Assembly (NCBI GenBank): GCA_039105265.1
Contig: JAPFFF010000014.1
Span: 3,720,001-3,784,000, forward strand
Direction of reading: 5' to 3'
Source: Tritrichomonas musculus
Lineage: Eukaryota; Parabasalia; Tritrichomonadida; Tritrichomonadidae
DNA length: 64,000 nt
In this document: in pieces, positions 42,939-53,804 of the stretch
Position numbering within the stretch: position 1 is the stretch's first letter
Layout of the letters: each line of letters begins with the position of its first letter
Notes under the pieces: model-generated
Databases searched by the model: none
What the model was told of the DNA's origin: nothing
Seen by the model: the letters and a program-made list of their open reading frames with translations, nothing else
Made by a program: the position numbers and the translations under genes

Positions 42939-44854
42939 ATGGAAATTCAAAACTATTTCTCTAAAGAGAGAAATTTATAAAATGCTCTTATTCAATCTAT
43001 AAGCAGTGAAACAAATAATGATGAAAATAATTTACCATTAATTCAGTATATAAATAGCGAAGGCATAACCAAAACCTCTAGAAATTTTGTAGATTTGTTG
43101 TATTTGAGATCGAATTTCATCATCAATCTATAGATTTTACCAGAAAAATTGAACGAATTCTCTCATCACTAAAAAATAGGTTTATTGATTATAATTCAAC
43201 GCAAAAAATGGAAATATTCAGTATTTTTAAGAATAATGGACATTTTCTTATCTTACTTTTCATAACCAAAATATTATATTTAAATTATCCTCTTCAGAAA
43301 GAAGATCAACCACTAATGAAAATCATCCTCAGAGAGAAAGATAAATACAATTTAAAGTATTTCTATTATTTATATTCAGAAATTAAAGAAATAATAAGTG
43401 AAAGGAAGAAAAAACGCATTTTTGGAGAATTTTTACATTTTTTTCCCAGATTTTTTTTCGAATTGATTTTAAAAACTTTAAAAAAAAAGCTTCTTTGTAT
43501 GAAATTCAATATCAATTGTATGAAAAGAAGTTTCTAGAAGGAGCGAATGATTCATATATTTGTTATTTTAATCCGTGAAAATTTAATTGAAGAATTCGTT
43601 GCATACGTAAACAGAAGCAACATTTCGTTACTGAGCGACATTAAATCGTCCATTTATGAAACCAAATTCTTTTATACTAAATCGTAAATCGACATCATTA
43701 ATTGAATATGCAGCTTTTTATGGATCGATTCAAATTTTTCAATTCTTGAAAATTAATAATGTCAGGCTGGAGCAGTCATTGTGGCTAGTCATTCATTCAG
43801 TCAATGCTGAATTGATTCATCTTCTTGATTATGAAAATGTTCTACCGATAGGTTTATCGTATGATGATTTATACGTTGAGTCACCACAATGATACTGCAC
43901 GCTATATTCGAGAAAACTTGCTTGTCGACCCTGATGGCAGCATCCAACTATGCAGCTATCGTTATTGTAACTATGAGGAATTGCCTAATTATTTTGATTG
44001 CATTGATTTTTGTGAATCAGAATCACCTTTTTCATTGCATGAGGTAGCAATTCCTTCATCAGTCACTTCGCTTGGAAATTGCATTTTCTGTGATTGCTTG
44101 AGATTAAATGAAGCTTCAATTCCTTCGTCAGTCACTTGTATTGAAAGTCATTCATTTAGTAGTTGTTCTTCACTGACGGAAGTTTCAATTCCTTCGTCAG
44201 TCACTTGTATTGAAAGTCATTCATTTGGTGGTTGTTCTTCACTGACGGAAATTTCGCTTCCTTCGTCAGTCACTTGTATTGAAAGTCATTCATTTAGTGG
44301 TTGTTCTTCACTGACGGAAGCTTCAATTCCTTCGTCAGTCGCTTGTATTGAAAGTCATTCATTTAGTGGTTGTTCTTCACTGACGGAAGCTTCAATTCCT
44401 TCGTCAGTCACTTGTATTGAAAGTCATTCATTTGGTGGTTGTTCTTCACTGACGGAAATTTCGCTTCCTTCGTCAGTCGCTTGTATTGAAAGTCATGCGT
44501 TCAGTGGTTGTTCTTCACTGACGGAAATTTCGTTTCCATTCACAATAGATATGATTGGCGTCGTATCACTTAGCATAGCAGGCGATATTCAATTGGTGCA
44601 AGTCATTAAAAAGAGTAGCAATTCCGCCTTCAGTGAAGTGGATTGGAAAGGGTGCTTTCAAAGGATGTTCATCGTTGGTTCAAATAACACTTTCTTCTTC
44701 TGTGATTTCAATTGAATCAGATGCTATCTATGGATGCTCATCGTTGAAGGAAATCTCAATTCCTTCTTCTTTAGAAATATCACGTATTGGAATTAGGTCA
44801 AGTGTTATTGTAAAAAAAATTAATTGCTCGATACTTTTTTCTGTTGATAAGTGA
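42939..44854 (+). pseudogene. Decayed ankyrin plus BspA-like leucine-rich repeat gene
   Basis: The first half, in several short frames from an ATG at 42939, recalls the helical N-terminus and first ankyrin-like repeat of the trichomonad family (NLPLIQYINSEGITKTS, then SLIEYAAFYGSIQIFQFLK near 43695). From 43861 a 284-codon frame codes BspA/TpLRR repeats of the form SLTEISIPSSVTCIESHSF, and the repeats go on in another frame after about 44633 (GCSSLVQITLSSSVISIE). At least four frame interruptions or stops separate these pieces, so the gene looks dead. BspA-like proteins are a large, mostly surface-associated family in trichomonads; no transmembrane segment is left here. Confidence 0.75.
44119..44532 (+). 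repeat. 69-bp tandem array coding 23-residue BspA-type leucine-rich repeats
   Basis: Six near-identical 69-bp units with the core ATTCCTTCGTCAGTCACTTG. The 23-residue period is that of LRR_5/TpLRR. Copies differ at a few sites only, such as Ser/Gly in SFSG/SFGG and Thr/Ala in VTCI/VACI, so expansion was recent. Confidence 0.9.
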
Positions 44855-45863
44855 TCGACGATTTATCAAAAAGTTCTTCAGTCATGTCAATTATAAATAA
44901 ATAAACTTTAATAATTGTTGAATATAAGGAAGCACGACTTTGGCGGTTATTGAAAATCGTCGTTTCGACTTCATATTGAAATATTATATACTATATTGGT
45001 TTTTAAGCAAGTTTTATATAGACTCAAAAAAAATCTATCGTAGGGGAAAAACATTATTCATGTGTTAAAAATCCAAGTTATCAAAAAGTTTAACTTTTCA
45101 GAACTAACGTACGAATTTTAATTCTAAACGTTTTTTCGTTTTTGATAGAAGTTGTGTAAATACACAGAAATAAATCGATTTATCGACAAATGAAAGAAAA
45201 ATATCAAAGTATAAAAATAATTCAAAAAGTGGACAAATTGAACGATATTTTATTTATAGTACTCAATTTTTTTATTTTATTCATTTATCATTCTGAATTT
45301 ACTTATGTATTTAGTCATTTTAGAAATGAATTTTCCTTATATTAAAGATAATAATATGTTTTACTATTATAGTTTAATATTAAAAAATCATAGAACCTCC
45401 AAACATCATTAAAAACACTATTTTTTTTAGGTTCTCCTTAGAAGGGTGGAAGATAAACCGTTTACATTTTTAATAAAAAAAAAGTCACTCATTTTATGAT
45501 ATTTAAAGCCAATTTCAAAATATATAGTTAATTATTTTCATTTTAGTGATTTAAAGTGATTGTATAAATAATATCTTTCAAATATATTAAGATAATTAAA
45601 GTTTATTATAAGTAAATTGAGAACTTTACACCTTTTTCATTCAATTTTTTACTTGTATCGTTTAATGATTGCATTGGACGTTTTTGAAACAACAAAGTGA
45701 ATAATACTTTGTATCGTATATATTGAATACACACTAATTTTAAAGAAAATCCTGACGGTAGATCATTCTATGCAAATTGAATTATACGACTTTCTTAAGA
45801 AAAATGTAATTTTATTTTATCAATGTCAAAGTATTAATGATACTATTATCAAAGATAAACTTA
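44855..45863. other. Noncoding region left of the Polinton
   Basis: About 1 kb of AT-rich DNA. No gene, RNA or clear repeat was seen. It separates the decayed BspA gene from the Polinton end. Confidence 0.5.
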
Positions 45864-46050
45864 AACGTCTTGTTGCGTGTATTTTTAATGTATAATCTCC
45901 ACCGTATGACCATTTGGTGATGATTCATGTGTTGCTATCATAAATGATAACGCACCACCAATAACAATGAATGAAATATAATTTATTGATATCATAAATG
46001 AAACGATTAACTGACCCAATCGATTACACACCAATACTAAAAGAATGCGA
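45864..46050 (+). repeat. Polinton left terminal inverted repeat
   Basis: Matches the reverse complement of 54764-54947 over about 185 bp with scattered differences. Landmarks: the ATAATCTCCACCGTATGACC block and the CATAAATGAAACGATTAACT block. Confidence 0.88.
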
Positions 46051-46261
46051 GCGAATCGAATTAATTTATATTCAACCATTGAGTGTTCTGTTGAAACGAG
46101 ATGATAAAACATTGAGTCAACAAATGAAGAAATTGAAAGAAGAGACAAAAATAAAAATGTTCGCTGATGAAACGTTTAATTATGATGAGTATATAATAGA
46201 TGAATGTTGTAATGGTCGAACATATAGATTGATTTATAACCCAATCAAAAATAATAAATAA
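45998..46261 (+). CDS. Polinton short frame, unassigned
   Basis: 87 codons that begin inside the left inverted repeat; a related beginning (MKRLTD) also occurs on the minus strand in the right repeat, as expected for a frame overlapping the TIR. Charged and Lys-rich. No family recognised; fossil context. Confidence 0.4.
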   Translation: MKRLTDPIDYTPILKECERIELIYIQPLSVLLKRDDKTLSQQMKKLKEETKIKMFADETFNYDEYIIDECCNGRTYRLIYNPIKNNK

Positions 46262-46269
46262 TTTTTTTT

Positions 46270-46530
46270 TTGATGTCTAAAATGATAGAAATTGATTTCA
46301 CCAATTATGAACAAACACCTATCATTAAATCAATGACAAAATCAAAGTCTATTGAAAATCTACAATTGACAGAACATAAACTAAAGGCTGAAACAAAGCG
46401 TGGAAGGAAAAGCAAATATTCTAATGATGAAGAGAGAAAAGAAGCATGGAAAAGACAACAGAAAGAATATCGTCAACGTATAAAAAATGAATTGATAGAA
46501 ATGAAAAAACATATTGAAGAATATAAATAA
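46270..46530 (+). CDS. Polinton short basic protein, unassigned
   Basis: 86 codons; the second half is very basic (KRGRKSKYSNDEERKEAWKR) and helical, like a nucleic-acid-binding region. It lies 8 bp after the previous frame. No family recognised. Confidence 0.4.
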   Translation: MMSKMIEIDFTNYEQTPIIKSMTKSKSIENLQLTEHKLKAETKRGRKSKYSNDEERKEAWKRQQKEYRQRIKNELIEMKKHIEEYK

Positions 46531-46532
46531 AT

Positions 46533-47290
46533 TTATTTACTTATGATATCTCTAACGTTTGCATCTGTTGATGGTATGATTTTGATTGTAATGAATAACA
46601 GACTCATTAATTTAATTGGCTGATACATTAAATCAACGAGACGCATTTCAAGGTATTTTAATGAATCGCTATTAGTTTTTATTTTTATCGGCTTGGTCTG
46701 GTCATAGTTAACAATGAGTGGAGCTTGATTTAAAATCATAGAATCAATGTTTGCAATAACTGATGGTGTGTATTCCTTTTCACCAATTGAACTATAAACT
46801 GGCTGACCGTGTAGTGATACAAGATATAATTTATTCGCATAATTTTAAACTGGTAAATCATGAATTATGCATGGCATGTTATTTTTGATTTCAATTGGTA
46901 GTGTGGTGTTATATAGTCCAGTTAATAGTTGTATTTGATGACTGATAGATTTAATGATGATATCTTTTGTTGAAAGCATGGTTATTGTATTGTCAGCGTT
47001 TACACTAAATGTTATAATATTGACACATTCATCATTTTTCATCTGTGTTGAATTCATTTTTTTAATTAATTCTTTGATTTCATAAGAATATTTATTTTCA
47101 AATGTTATTTTTATTAATTGTTTTTCATCATCAATGAATTCAAAAGTGTCATCAGTCGTTGAATATAAAATATTTTATATTGTGTTAATGGATGAAATAT
47201 AATATTTGATATAACTACATTTCCATGGAATGTCAATGTTTAATGATACTGTGCTATAATCAGACGGTTTCGAATGAACAGAATATAACA
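46533..47290 (-). pseudogene. Polinton frame remnants, perhaps a capsid-type protein
   Basis: Minus-strand coding-like sequence with several breaks. The pieces are beta-rich (for example LPIEIKNNMPCIIHDLPV). A structural protein would suit the position, next to the ATPase region, but this is a guess. Confidence 0.35.
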
Positions 47291-47331
47291 TAATTTAATA
47301 ATGAATAAAATGACAATTGCGTTAAGATGCA

Positions 47332-47733
47332 CTATCCTTCATATCCTACAGCTTTTCGATATTTATTATTTTTCATTTCTTTCTTTCTTCCTATACAATA
47401 ATCTATTGCTGGTTTATCATATTTATAATTACGTGTCTCGTTATTGATTTTAATTAATGCTCCCTTCAGTTTACTATTTGTAAATACATCAACGACTTCA
47501 TTTGCTGCATTTGATATTTTATCTCTCATGCTTTGACTCAAGAATTTTTTACCAAAATGTCCAGCAAACTTGCCAATCAATCCACTGTGATTGTCCATAA
47601 AATCAGTAGCTGCATTATATAAACCTCGTAATCTACCAACTGATGCCACATTAGCTACATTAAATAATTTACGACCATATTGTCTCAAATTCTTTTTGAT
47701 TTCTGGTTTAATGATATCTTTGTATAATCCCAT
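47332..47733 (-). CDS. Polinton frame, unassigned (133 codons)
   Basis: Begins MGLYKDIIKPEIKKNLRQ, with an amphipathic middle (GRLRGLYNAATDFMDNH) and a basic tail. It lies between the ATPase region and the capsid-like remnants on the same strand. Family not recognised. Confidence 0.4.
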   Translation of the reverse strand: MGLYKDIIKPEIKKNLRQYGRKLFNVANVASVGRLRGLYNAATDFMDNHSGLIGKFAGHFGKKFLSQSMRDKISNAANEVVDVFTNSKLKGALIKINNETRNYKYDKPAIDYCIGRKKEMKNNKYRKAVGYEG

Positions 47734-47756
47734 TTATGATTTAATAAAATCAATTA

Positions 47757-48600
47757 TTATTCAAAATAATATTCACCAGCTGTGATATTCATTATAAATT
47801 TATCATGCTGGTCATCATTCTGTAAATATTCATTAACTGTCGATTTAACATCAAGATTATTATTCGTTTGCATCAACAATACTGTGAAATCCTCTTTGCT
47901 AAATTCGCTATTACAAATAATATCTATCGCCATACGTTTTGCATTCAAATGAACGAATCTCAATGTTTGAAAAGCCATTATACATGTCAAATTATAGGGT
48001 CTCGTTTTTGTCAACAATCTTATGAATTCACTATTTCCATTCTTCAACAAATCACTACCAGAACAATCATCAAGTATAATCAATGTATGATATGGATAAG
48101 CTGTCGTGTTATATTTGACAAGCTTGTTTGAAATATAAGCTATTCTATCTTCAATATCAAACAATGAATGTTTGTTTATTAATCGTCCCATCTTTTCTGA
48201 CGTTTCTTTTAGTTTAGACAATACATGTTTCACCATTGCATAATATTTCGTTTTTCGTTTGATATGTTTCTTCAAATAATTCATTAATTCATCTTCACTA
48301 ACATAATTGATTTTTGTTTTAATATTTTTACTCAACACTTCTGATGTCTTATCTGCTTTACCACTAGTTGAACAAAAAATGATTTTATAATAATATGGAT
48401 GTTTAAATAGCTTTTCCGTTATCATAATATGTTTTGCCACTACCTCGTTTGCCAATCAGAAAATATATACCATTTGTTGAAAATGGATAGTCTGGTGATA
48501 ACGGTTTTATCAATGCGCCTTCAATTTCTTTCTCATTTTTCTTCAATGTTGTTTTAATTAGTGATTCAACTTGTTTTATTAATCTGCTCATTTTATTCAT
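47757..48600 (-). pseudogene. Polinton packaging-type ATPase region (FtsK/HerA-like), fossil
   Basis: Minus-strand region with a P-loop (GKRGSGKTYYDNG) near 48440-48480 and a Walker-B-like strand (HTLIILDDCSGSDL) near 48050-48090, in the order seen in A32/FtsK-type genome-packaging ATPases of Polintons. It is broken. In intact relatives this protein pumps DNA into capsids. Confidence 0.7.
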
Positions 48601-48731
48601 ATGTAAATGTTTTCATTCGAAGATTTTTTAAAGCTTTTAGAACAAATTGCTGTCATTCAAATGTATATTGAAATTACAGGATTTGTCATCAATAAATTTT
48701 CAAAAATATATAATAAATATATGAAATTGAT

Positions 48732-49025
48732 TTAAGACCATTTTAATATTTGTGGTGGTATCGTTGATTGTTTGCTCCAATATTCACGTTCCATTCGACT
48801 CAACATCGCTGGATTACCTTCTCTCATATTTCTCGCTGCTATCTTATCTTTCACACCACCTTCATACACGACTTGATATTGATTTAATTTTTTATTGTAG
48901 TCAGTTATTTTGTCAATAATTCCACGTTTACCATCCTTCAATGTCTCAGCGATATTTTTATTTTCTGTCTTCACTAATTGATATCCAGGATATTTATCAA
49001 CTGATTTATCTTTAGCTTTAATCAT
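48732..49025 (-). pseudogene. Polinton integrase C-terminal-type piece, fossil
   Basis: 97 codons including GKRGIIDKITDYNKKLNQ and YQVVYEGGVKDKIAARNM, a small beta-rich domain with a chromo/SH3-like pattern as found at the end of Polinton integrases. It is cut off on its 5' side by the 49059-51531 insertion. Confidence 0.5.
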
Positions 49026-49329
49026 AAATTGATTTCCAACTTTTGAATCTACAATATATCCGTTTTTCCTATCGTAAAGTAAGAAGGCAAAAAATAACGG
49101 ATCAATTCAAAATTGAGATGTCTTTATCAATATTTTAAATTAAACAAAATTTTTTTCTATACGTTTATTTCAAAAATTGATTATATCTACACAAATAAAC
49201 ATTTTAGGTTAATTTTACTTAGGAAAATCAATAAAATATATTGTGTTCTTTAAGTTAATAATCAAAAAACGCTATTAAATTTTCGAGAAATCGTTATTTC
49301 AAAATTTTGGTAATTCAAATAAATATATC

Positions 49330-49911
49330 TAACCCTTCGGCGGTTTTGTAAACTACGGCGACATCACCTATTTTTAAATAGTTTATGCTGATTTTTGAAA
49401 TTACGGCGCATGGAGTTGAAATTACGGCATATAAAAAACGGTAACTTTTTCAAATAATAAATGGTCACGTTAAAACTTTTTGAATATTTGCTTTGAATAC
49501 TTTATATTATATAAAAAAAAATCATTCTAATAAACTAAACCAATTTATTACAGAAATTAATCTCACTTGCATATGGTTGTCCTTGCAGTTATATAAGTTG
49601 ATTTTATTCAACATCAGCATAACATTATTTACTCAAATCATCTTCGCTTGCTCAAATTAATTATCCAATTTCAGTCTCCTAACTTTTTCAGAAGACTGAA
49701 GAGTCTCCTCCATTTATTATCATACGTGTAATAATAAATTTCTACTAAGTAGTTATTTTAATTGAATTCAAAAGATTTTGAAAAAATAATATAATTATAT
49801 TTCTTCTCAAAATCGACCAAATAAAATACGGCAATTGTATAGAGGGGTTTCGGCAAAATTACGGATTTGACAACGGCACTCTCCAACTACGGCCTACGGC
49901 CGTAGAGGTTA
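49330..49911. mobile_element. MULE-like MITE copy 1, with 9-bp target duplication
   Basis: 582 bp. Flanked by the identical 9-mers AAATATATC at 49321-49329 and 49912-49920. Ends start TAACCCTTCGGCGG on the left and TAACCTCTACGGCC on the right (reverse complement). It is GC-richer than its surroundings and contains many TACGG words. The same family, opposite orientation, is found at 58869-59524. 9-bp duplications are typical of Mutator-like elements. Confidence 0.8.
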
Positions 49912-50379
49912 AAATATATCTTCAAATATAACATATTAGATATTTTTGATTATATAATATAGTTAAATGATTTTTAATAATATATTTATTATTATAAACA
50001 GAAATCTTAACTTTTTTGAAAAATAATACATATTTAATACATAAAATACTCACTGATTTTAAATTGTTTGTGGCTGTTTTTTAAAATATATGATGAGAAT
50101 CATCATTAAAATTGATATTAGGCATCGATTCATCAAGTGATATTTCATCCGTTTTTTTGCAAGCGATATACGTTTATTATTAGCAATTTTGTTCAAAAAA
50201 TCCTATTTCTAATTATTTTTCAACGATTTTCAACTTAAAACCATCAATTATACCATTATATATCATATAATTTTGTCTATTTTTTTCTTAATTTTTTTAC
50301 ATCATATCTCATAGAATTAATAAGATTGAATTTTTTTCATCTTCTAAAATCTCATTTTTAATTTTAAATATAATTTAGA

Positions 50380-50956
50380 ATCAGTTATAAACTGAAATTA
50401 AAATCTAAGTACAGCCAAAATTTTCAAAAAGTTGTAAATTCAATTAAATAAATATATCGTACTAATCAAAAAGTGAAAATAAGCTGTACTTAGATTTTGG
50501 TCTTATTAAAAAGTTAAAATAAAAAAATTTTTATTCAATTTTCTTTTTTATAATCTCATTTTCTTCTAAAATAATTCCTTCATTTTTTAATTTTGTAAAT
50601 AATGCTTCTATCTCTTCGTCACTTACATTGTGATTATTTTTTTTTTTTTTTTTTTTTTGAAGTAAATGATTAATACATTGCCCGTGATTCTCTAAACATA
50701 AAAAGCATCGCCGATAAAAAGAACTTCATAATCGATTAATTGTTTCTAAAGGAATACCATTCCATGAGATTTTGATGAACCTTATATAACAGTTCGGCTA
50801 TTTGTTCATTGCGAGAAAGGCCTGAATTAAAGACTTGTCCTATTTGTTGAGGATTCATTAAAAATAAAAATAAATTTGCTTTTTCAATAAAAATATTGAA
50901 AAAGTTATTTTTTGAGAATTTATTTGGCTGTACTGAGTTTTTAGTTTCAGTTTAAT
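50380..50956. mobile_element. Small nested TA-flanked inverted-repeat element with a transposase-like relic
   Basis: CAGCCAAA starts after TA at 50412 and its complement ends before TA at 50931, giving a 519-bp core. The flanks (CTGAAATTAAAATCTAAGTA) are also repeated in inverted form at about 50480-50505 and 50926-50955, so copies are nested. On the minus strand near 50857-50740 a short frame MNPQQIGQVFNSGLSRN then EQIAELLYKVHQNL is reminiscent of a transposase N-terminus but is too short to name. Confidence 0.55.
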
Positions 50957-51534
50957 TGCTCTGAATATTAAAATAAAAATAGTGAAAACATTAACAAAAA
51001 TTTTTTAATAAAAAAAATGAAAAAAAATAATTAACTTCGGAGCACTTGCAATAGCTTAAAGAAAATATGAAAAAATTTTGTTGAATATTTAAAGATTGCT
51101 AGCGATGAAAAATCAAAAAAACTTATTTCGTAGTAAAATTGAAAAATTATTTGTTTTCATGAACCCAACTATCACGATTTATATTTTATAATGACATAAA
51201 AAAGTGTTCGACTTGATTATGAAGCTGAAATTTGGAAGTTCATCTTTGAAACTTATCTTCTTTATTTCATTGGCTTATGTGTAAGTATGTGCGCACTTGC
51301 GAAAACGAGAGTTAAGTATTTGTAGGATAAAGAAATGAGCTTGCTTATAAAAATCAATATTTATAAGATTCAGTATAATGATATGAAAACGATCATTTTA
51401 TTCAATTTTTAATTATTTTGAAACTTTTTCAGAAATAGATATAATTTTTCATTAATTGGCCGAATAAAACTTTTTAAGAGAATATAAATACGTTATTTTT
51501 GGCCTTCTTACTTTACGATAGGAAAAACGGGTAT

Positions 51535-51650
51535 GCTTCTTTGCTAACACGTGAACGTCTTTTTGCTTTCGCCCACGATGGACCATCAACGTTAACAATT
51601 CTCACTCTATCATCAGGCTTGTAATCATATGGATTATTTTTAGACATTTT
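51535..51650 (-). pseudogene. Polinton integrase C-terminal-type piece, fossil
   Basis: A short minus-strand frame coding DYKPDDRVRIVNVDGPSW and a basic run after it, a small beta-rich domain as at integrase C-termini. It is bounded by the 2.47-kb insertion on one side and lies near the mariner on the other. Confidence 0.5.
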
Positions 51651-51876
51651 TTTTAATATATTCCATATCATCATTTCCTGTTATATCATTTGGTGCTCTA
51701 TTATTCAATAATTTGTGTGGTGTTTCATTATATGCTTCAATTAATGATTTCATTTCATCTTCAGCAATTTATCTATTTTCACCTATCATGTCAACACATA
51801 ATGATTATTGTCTTCTGTTGTTCTATAAATTCATTTGACAAATACGCTGGGTCTTGGTCTGACGTTATTGAATATA

Positions 51877-53163
51877 CAGGGGGGTGAAAAAGTCTTTTCG
51901 TCAAAGTAAAAAAATAATGAATAATTAATATTTATTTAAAATAATTTCAGTTATTTAACATATTCACCTCCACTATCAATTAGTAGTCTTAATCTTACAA
52001 TCCAATCATCCATTGCTTTTTTATATTCATTTGAAGAAATAGATGCCAGTATAGATTTCACTTCACTTAAAAGCTCATTTTCGTTCTTAAAATAAAATCC
52101 TTCTAACTTGAAACGCAAGTAGCCAAATAGGAAATAGTCCGATGGTGATATATCCGGCGAATAAGGTGGATGATTCAGCCTTATCATCTTCAATCTGTCG
52201 AACTCTTCATCGACTAAATGGGGTCTTGCATTATCACAATGAAAATATTTTCCTTGAGTTCGATATTTTCTGGCATAATCACCTAAAACTTTGGTTTTAA
52301 AAAAATCTTTATTGAATTTCTGATTGCATGGCAGCATCATCACTGATTTAGTACCAGTTCTGGACCAAATAACTGATATCATATATTTTTTTGCACCAAT
52401 ATTTTGCTTCACATTTACAGGTGCTTCTTTTTCTGGAACAGTCCACATTGATCTTCTTGGGTTATTCAAGTACAGCCAAATTTCATCTTGAGTCATAATA
52501 CGATTTAATGTTTGTTCAGATGCGCTAGATAAGAAATCCAATAATTGTGTTGCTATTTCAATACCCTTTGCACGGATTTTATCTGTTAAAGTGTATGGAA
52601 TCCATTTGAAATAAATTTTCACCATATGAAGCTCTTCAATCAAGACTCTTTTAACTGTTTTCTTATCAACATTTAATTTCTTGGCTAGCTTTTTTGTACT
52701 TATATATGGGTCTTCTTCTAATAAATTAGAAATCGGATCAACTAAATCATTTTTCAATGGCCTTCCAGAACGTTTTTTGTCGAAAATTGAAAAAGTGTCA
52801 TCATCTAAACTTATTGTTCTGTTTTCAATTTGTCTTAGAGTTATTTGTTCTTTCCCATATGTTTTAGTAATGGACTCATATATTTGTATATTACTTTTAT
52901 CTTGTAACCAGAGAAACTTGATCACAGACCTGATTTCAATTGGATCTTCAGCCATATAAATAAAAGACGTTAAAATACGTTAATTTGATACTGTATATAT
53001 AATTTCTTTTGTAATATATCAAAATCAATATTAAATATTTTTAATCATTGTTTATTTAAAATTATATGTCACATGCATTTAAGCATTATTGTAAAAGAAT
53101 TGGCCAATATAATTCATTAAATTGTGTAAAAAAGTTGAGACGAAAAGACTTTTTCACCCCCTG
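51877..53163. mobile_element. Mariner transposon, apparently complete, 1287 bp
   Basis: TA at both sides (51875-51876 and 53164-53165). TIRs of about 25 bp: CAGGGGGGTGAAAAAGTC on the left and the same with one G fewer on the right, continuing TTTTCGTC. It holds one full transposase frame on the minus strand. It sits in the integrase region of the Polinton and is therefore younger than it. Trichomonads are known for abundant mariners (Tvmar-type). Confidence 0.93.
51951..52955 (-). CDS. Mariner transposase, intact frame (334 residues)
   Basis: Cut-and-paste transposase acting on the element's own TIRs. ATG at 52953-52955. N-terminal helix-turn-helix region (about 1-120) with RPLKNDLVDPI and KKLAKKLNVDKKTVKRVL; catalytic domain with TQDEIWLY (Asp near 157), FHCDNARPH (Asp near 241) and HPPYSPDISPSDYFLFG (Asp near 273). 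The last two Asp are 31 residues apart instead of the usual 34 of mariner (DD34D). Length (334) is near the 340-350 of the family. No stop or shift breaks the frame and all three acidic residues are present. Activity cannot be judged from sequence. Confidence 0.93.
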   Translation of the reverse strand: MAEDPIEIRSVIKFLWLQDKSNIQIYESITKTYGKEQITLRQIENRTISLDDDTFSIFDKKRSGRPLKNDLVDPISNLLEEDPYISTKKLAKKLNVDKKTVKRVLIEELHMVKIYFKWIPYTLTDKIRAKGIEIATQLLDFLSSASEQTLNRIMTQDEIWLYLNNPRRSMWTVPEKEAPVNVKQNIGAKKYMISVIWSRTGTKSVMMLPCNQKFNKDFFKTKVLGDYARKYRTQGKYFHCDNARPHLVDEEFDRLKMIRLNHPPYSPDISPSDYFLFGYLRFKLEGFYFKNENELLSEVKSILASISSNEYKKAMDDWIVRLRLLIDSGGEYVK

Positions 53164-53520
53164 TACATTTTTGACATCATCAATGAATTTATTAAATGCT
53201 TCTATTATTGCTTTTGCACCTTTCCCAACAAATGGATAACTGTAAGCTTTGCGTATGTTTATATTAATGAACATCAAATAATTTGATTCATTCTTTCGTC
53301 TGTTATTAATGAACGTGTCCATTTGATATCCCCCAGGATGTTTTGAATAGATGTTCATATATTTTGGTTTGTTTGGCACTACATCATGAATAATATTATT
53401 TTTTAAATATTCTCTTGCTTCCTTTTCATTAAATCCATATCTTTTCGCTAGTGGTACAAATTTTGATAGTGTCCGCCATGGATAACGATTATATAAATCC
53501 TCAATTGACTTGAAAGTCAT
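53086..53520 (-). pseudogene. Polinton retroviral-type integrase core region, fossil
   Basis: 144 codons of minus-strand sequence with IEDLYNRYPWRTLSKFVP (a small helical N-terminal domain) and, later, YSKHPGGYQMDTFINN and NYLMFININIRKAYSYPF, which match the first conserved Asp and second strand of rve-type integrases of Polintons. The 3' side of the frame is formed by the mariner insertion. Intact homologues insert the element into the genome. Confidence 0.7.
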
Positions 53521-53564
53521 TTTTTATATAACGTTTATTATTTTTTTCAAGAATTTTAATTTTA

Positions 53565-53790
53565 TTCCAGGATAACCGTTTTTTTATAATAAAATTTCAA
53601 TAAGCTCATATAAAAAGTTAGTATTTTGATTTAAAATTTATGTTTTTTCTCTTACATTTTTTATTCAAATTTTTCCTTCTAAATTATAATCCCAGTACGA
53701 TTGATCGTTTTTAATTCAATTTTTAAATGATATTTTGGTGGATAATCGGCATGGTTAAATATTAAACCATCTTAAACGGTTATCCTGGAA
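53565..53790. mobile_element. 226-bp MITE inside the Polinton
   Basis: Ends TTCCAGGATAACCG on the left and CGGTTATCCTGGAA on the right, a perfect 14-bp inverted repeat with AT-rich filling. Target duplication is not clear. It lies between the integrase and the 299-codon frame. Confidence 0.65.
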
Positions 53791-53804
53791 TTAAAAAACA
53801 AACG

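Larger units (their letters stand above)
49059..51531. mobile_element. 2.47-kb TIR element inserted in the Polinton integrase region
   Basis: Both ends carry CCGTTTTTCCTATCGTAAAG and continue AAGTAAGAAGGC, in inverted orientation, with TA on the outer side of each end (49057-49058 and 51532-51533), as in Tc1/mariner insertions. TIRs of about 40 bp with one or two differences. No full transposase frame was found inside. The interior holds a MULE-like MITE (49330-49911) and a smaller TA-flanked nest (50380-50956). It splits the integrase-like sequence of the Polinton. Confidence 0.75.

Noticed and set aside
44119-44532. CRISPR-like array
   Set aside because: A 69-bp in-frame repeat coding a 23-residue BspA-type LRR, with no spacers.
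45885-46148. 87-codon minus-strand frame in the Polinton left repeat
   Set aside because: It overlaps the TIR and opposing frames; not supported as a protein.
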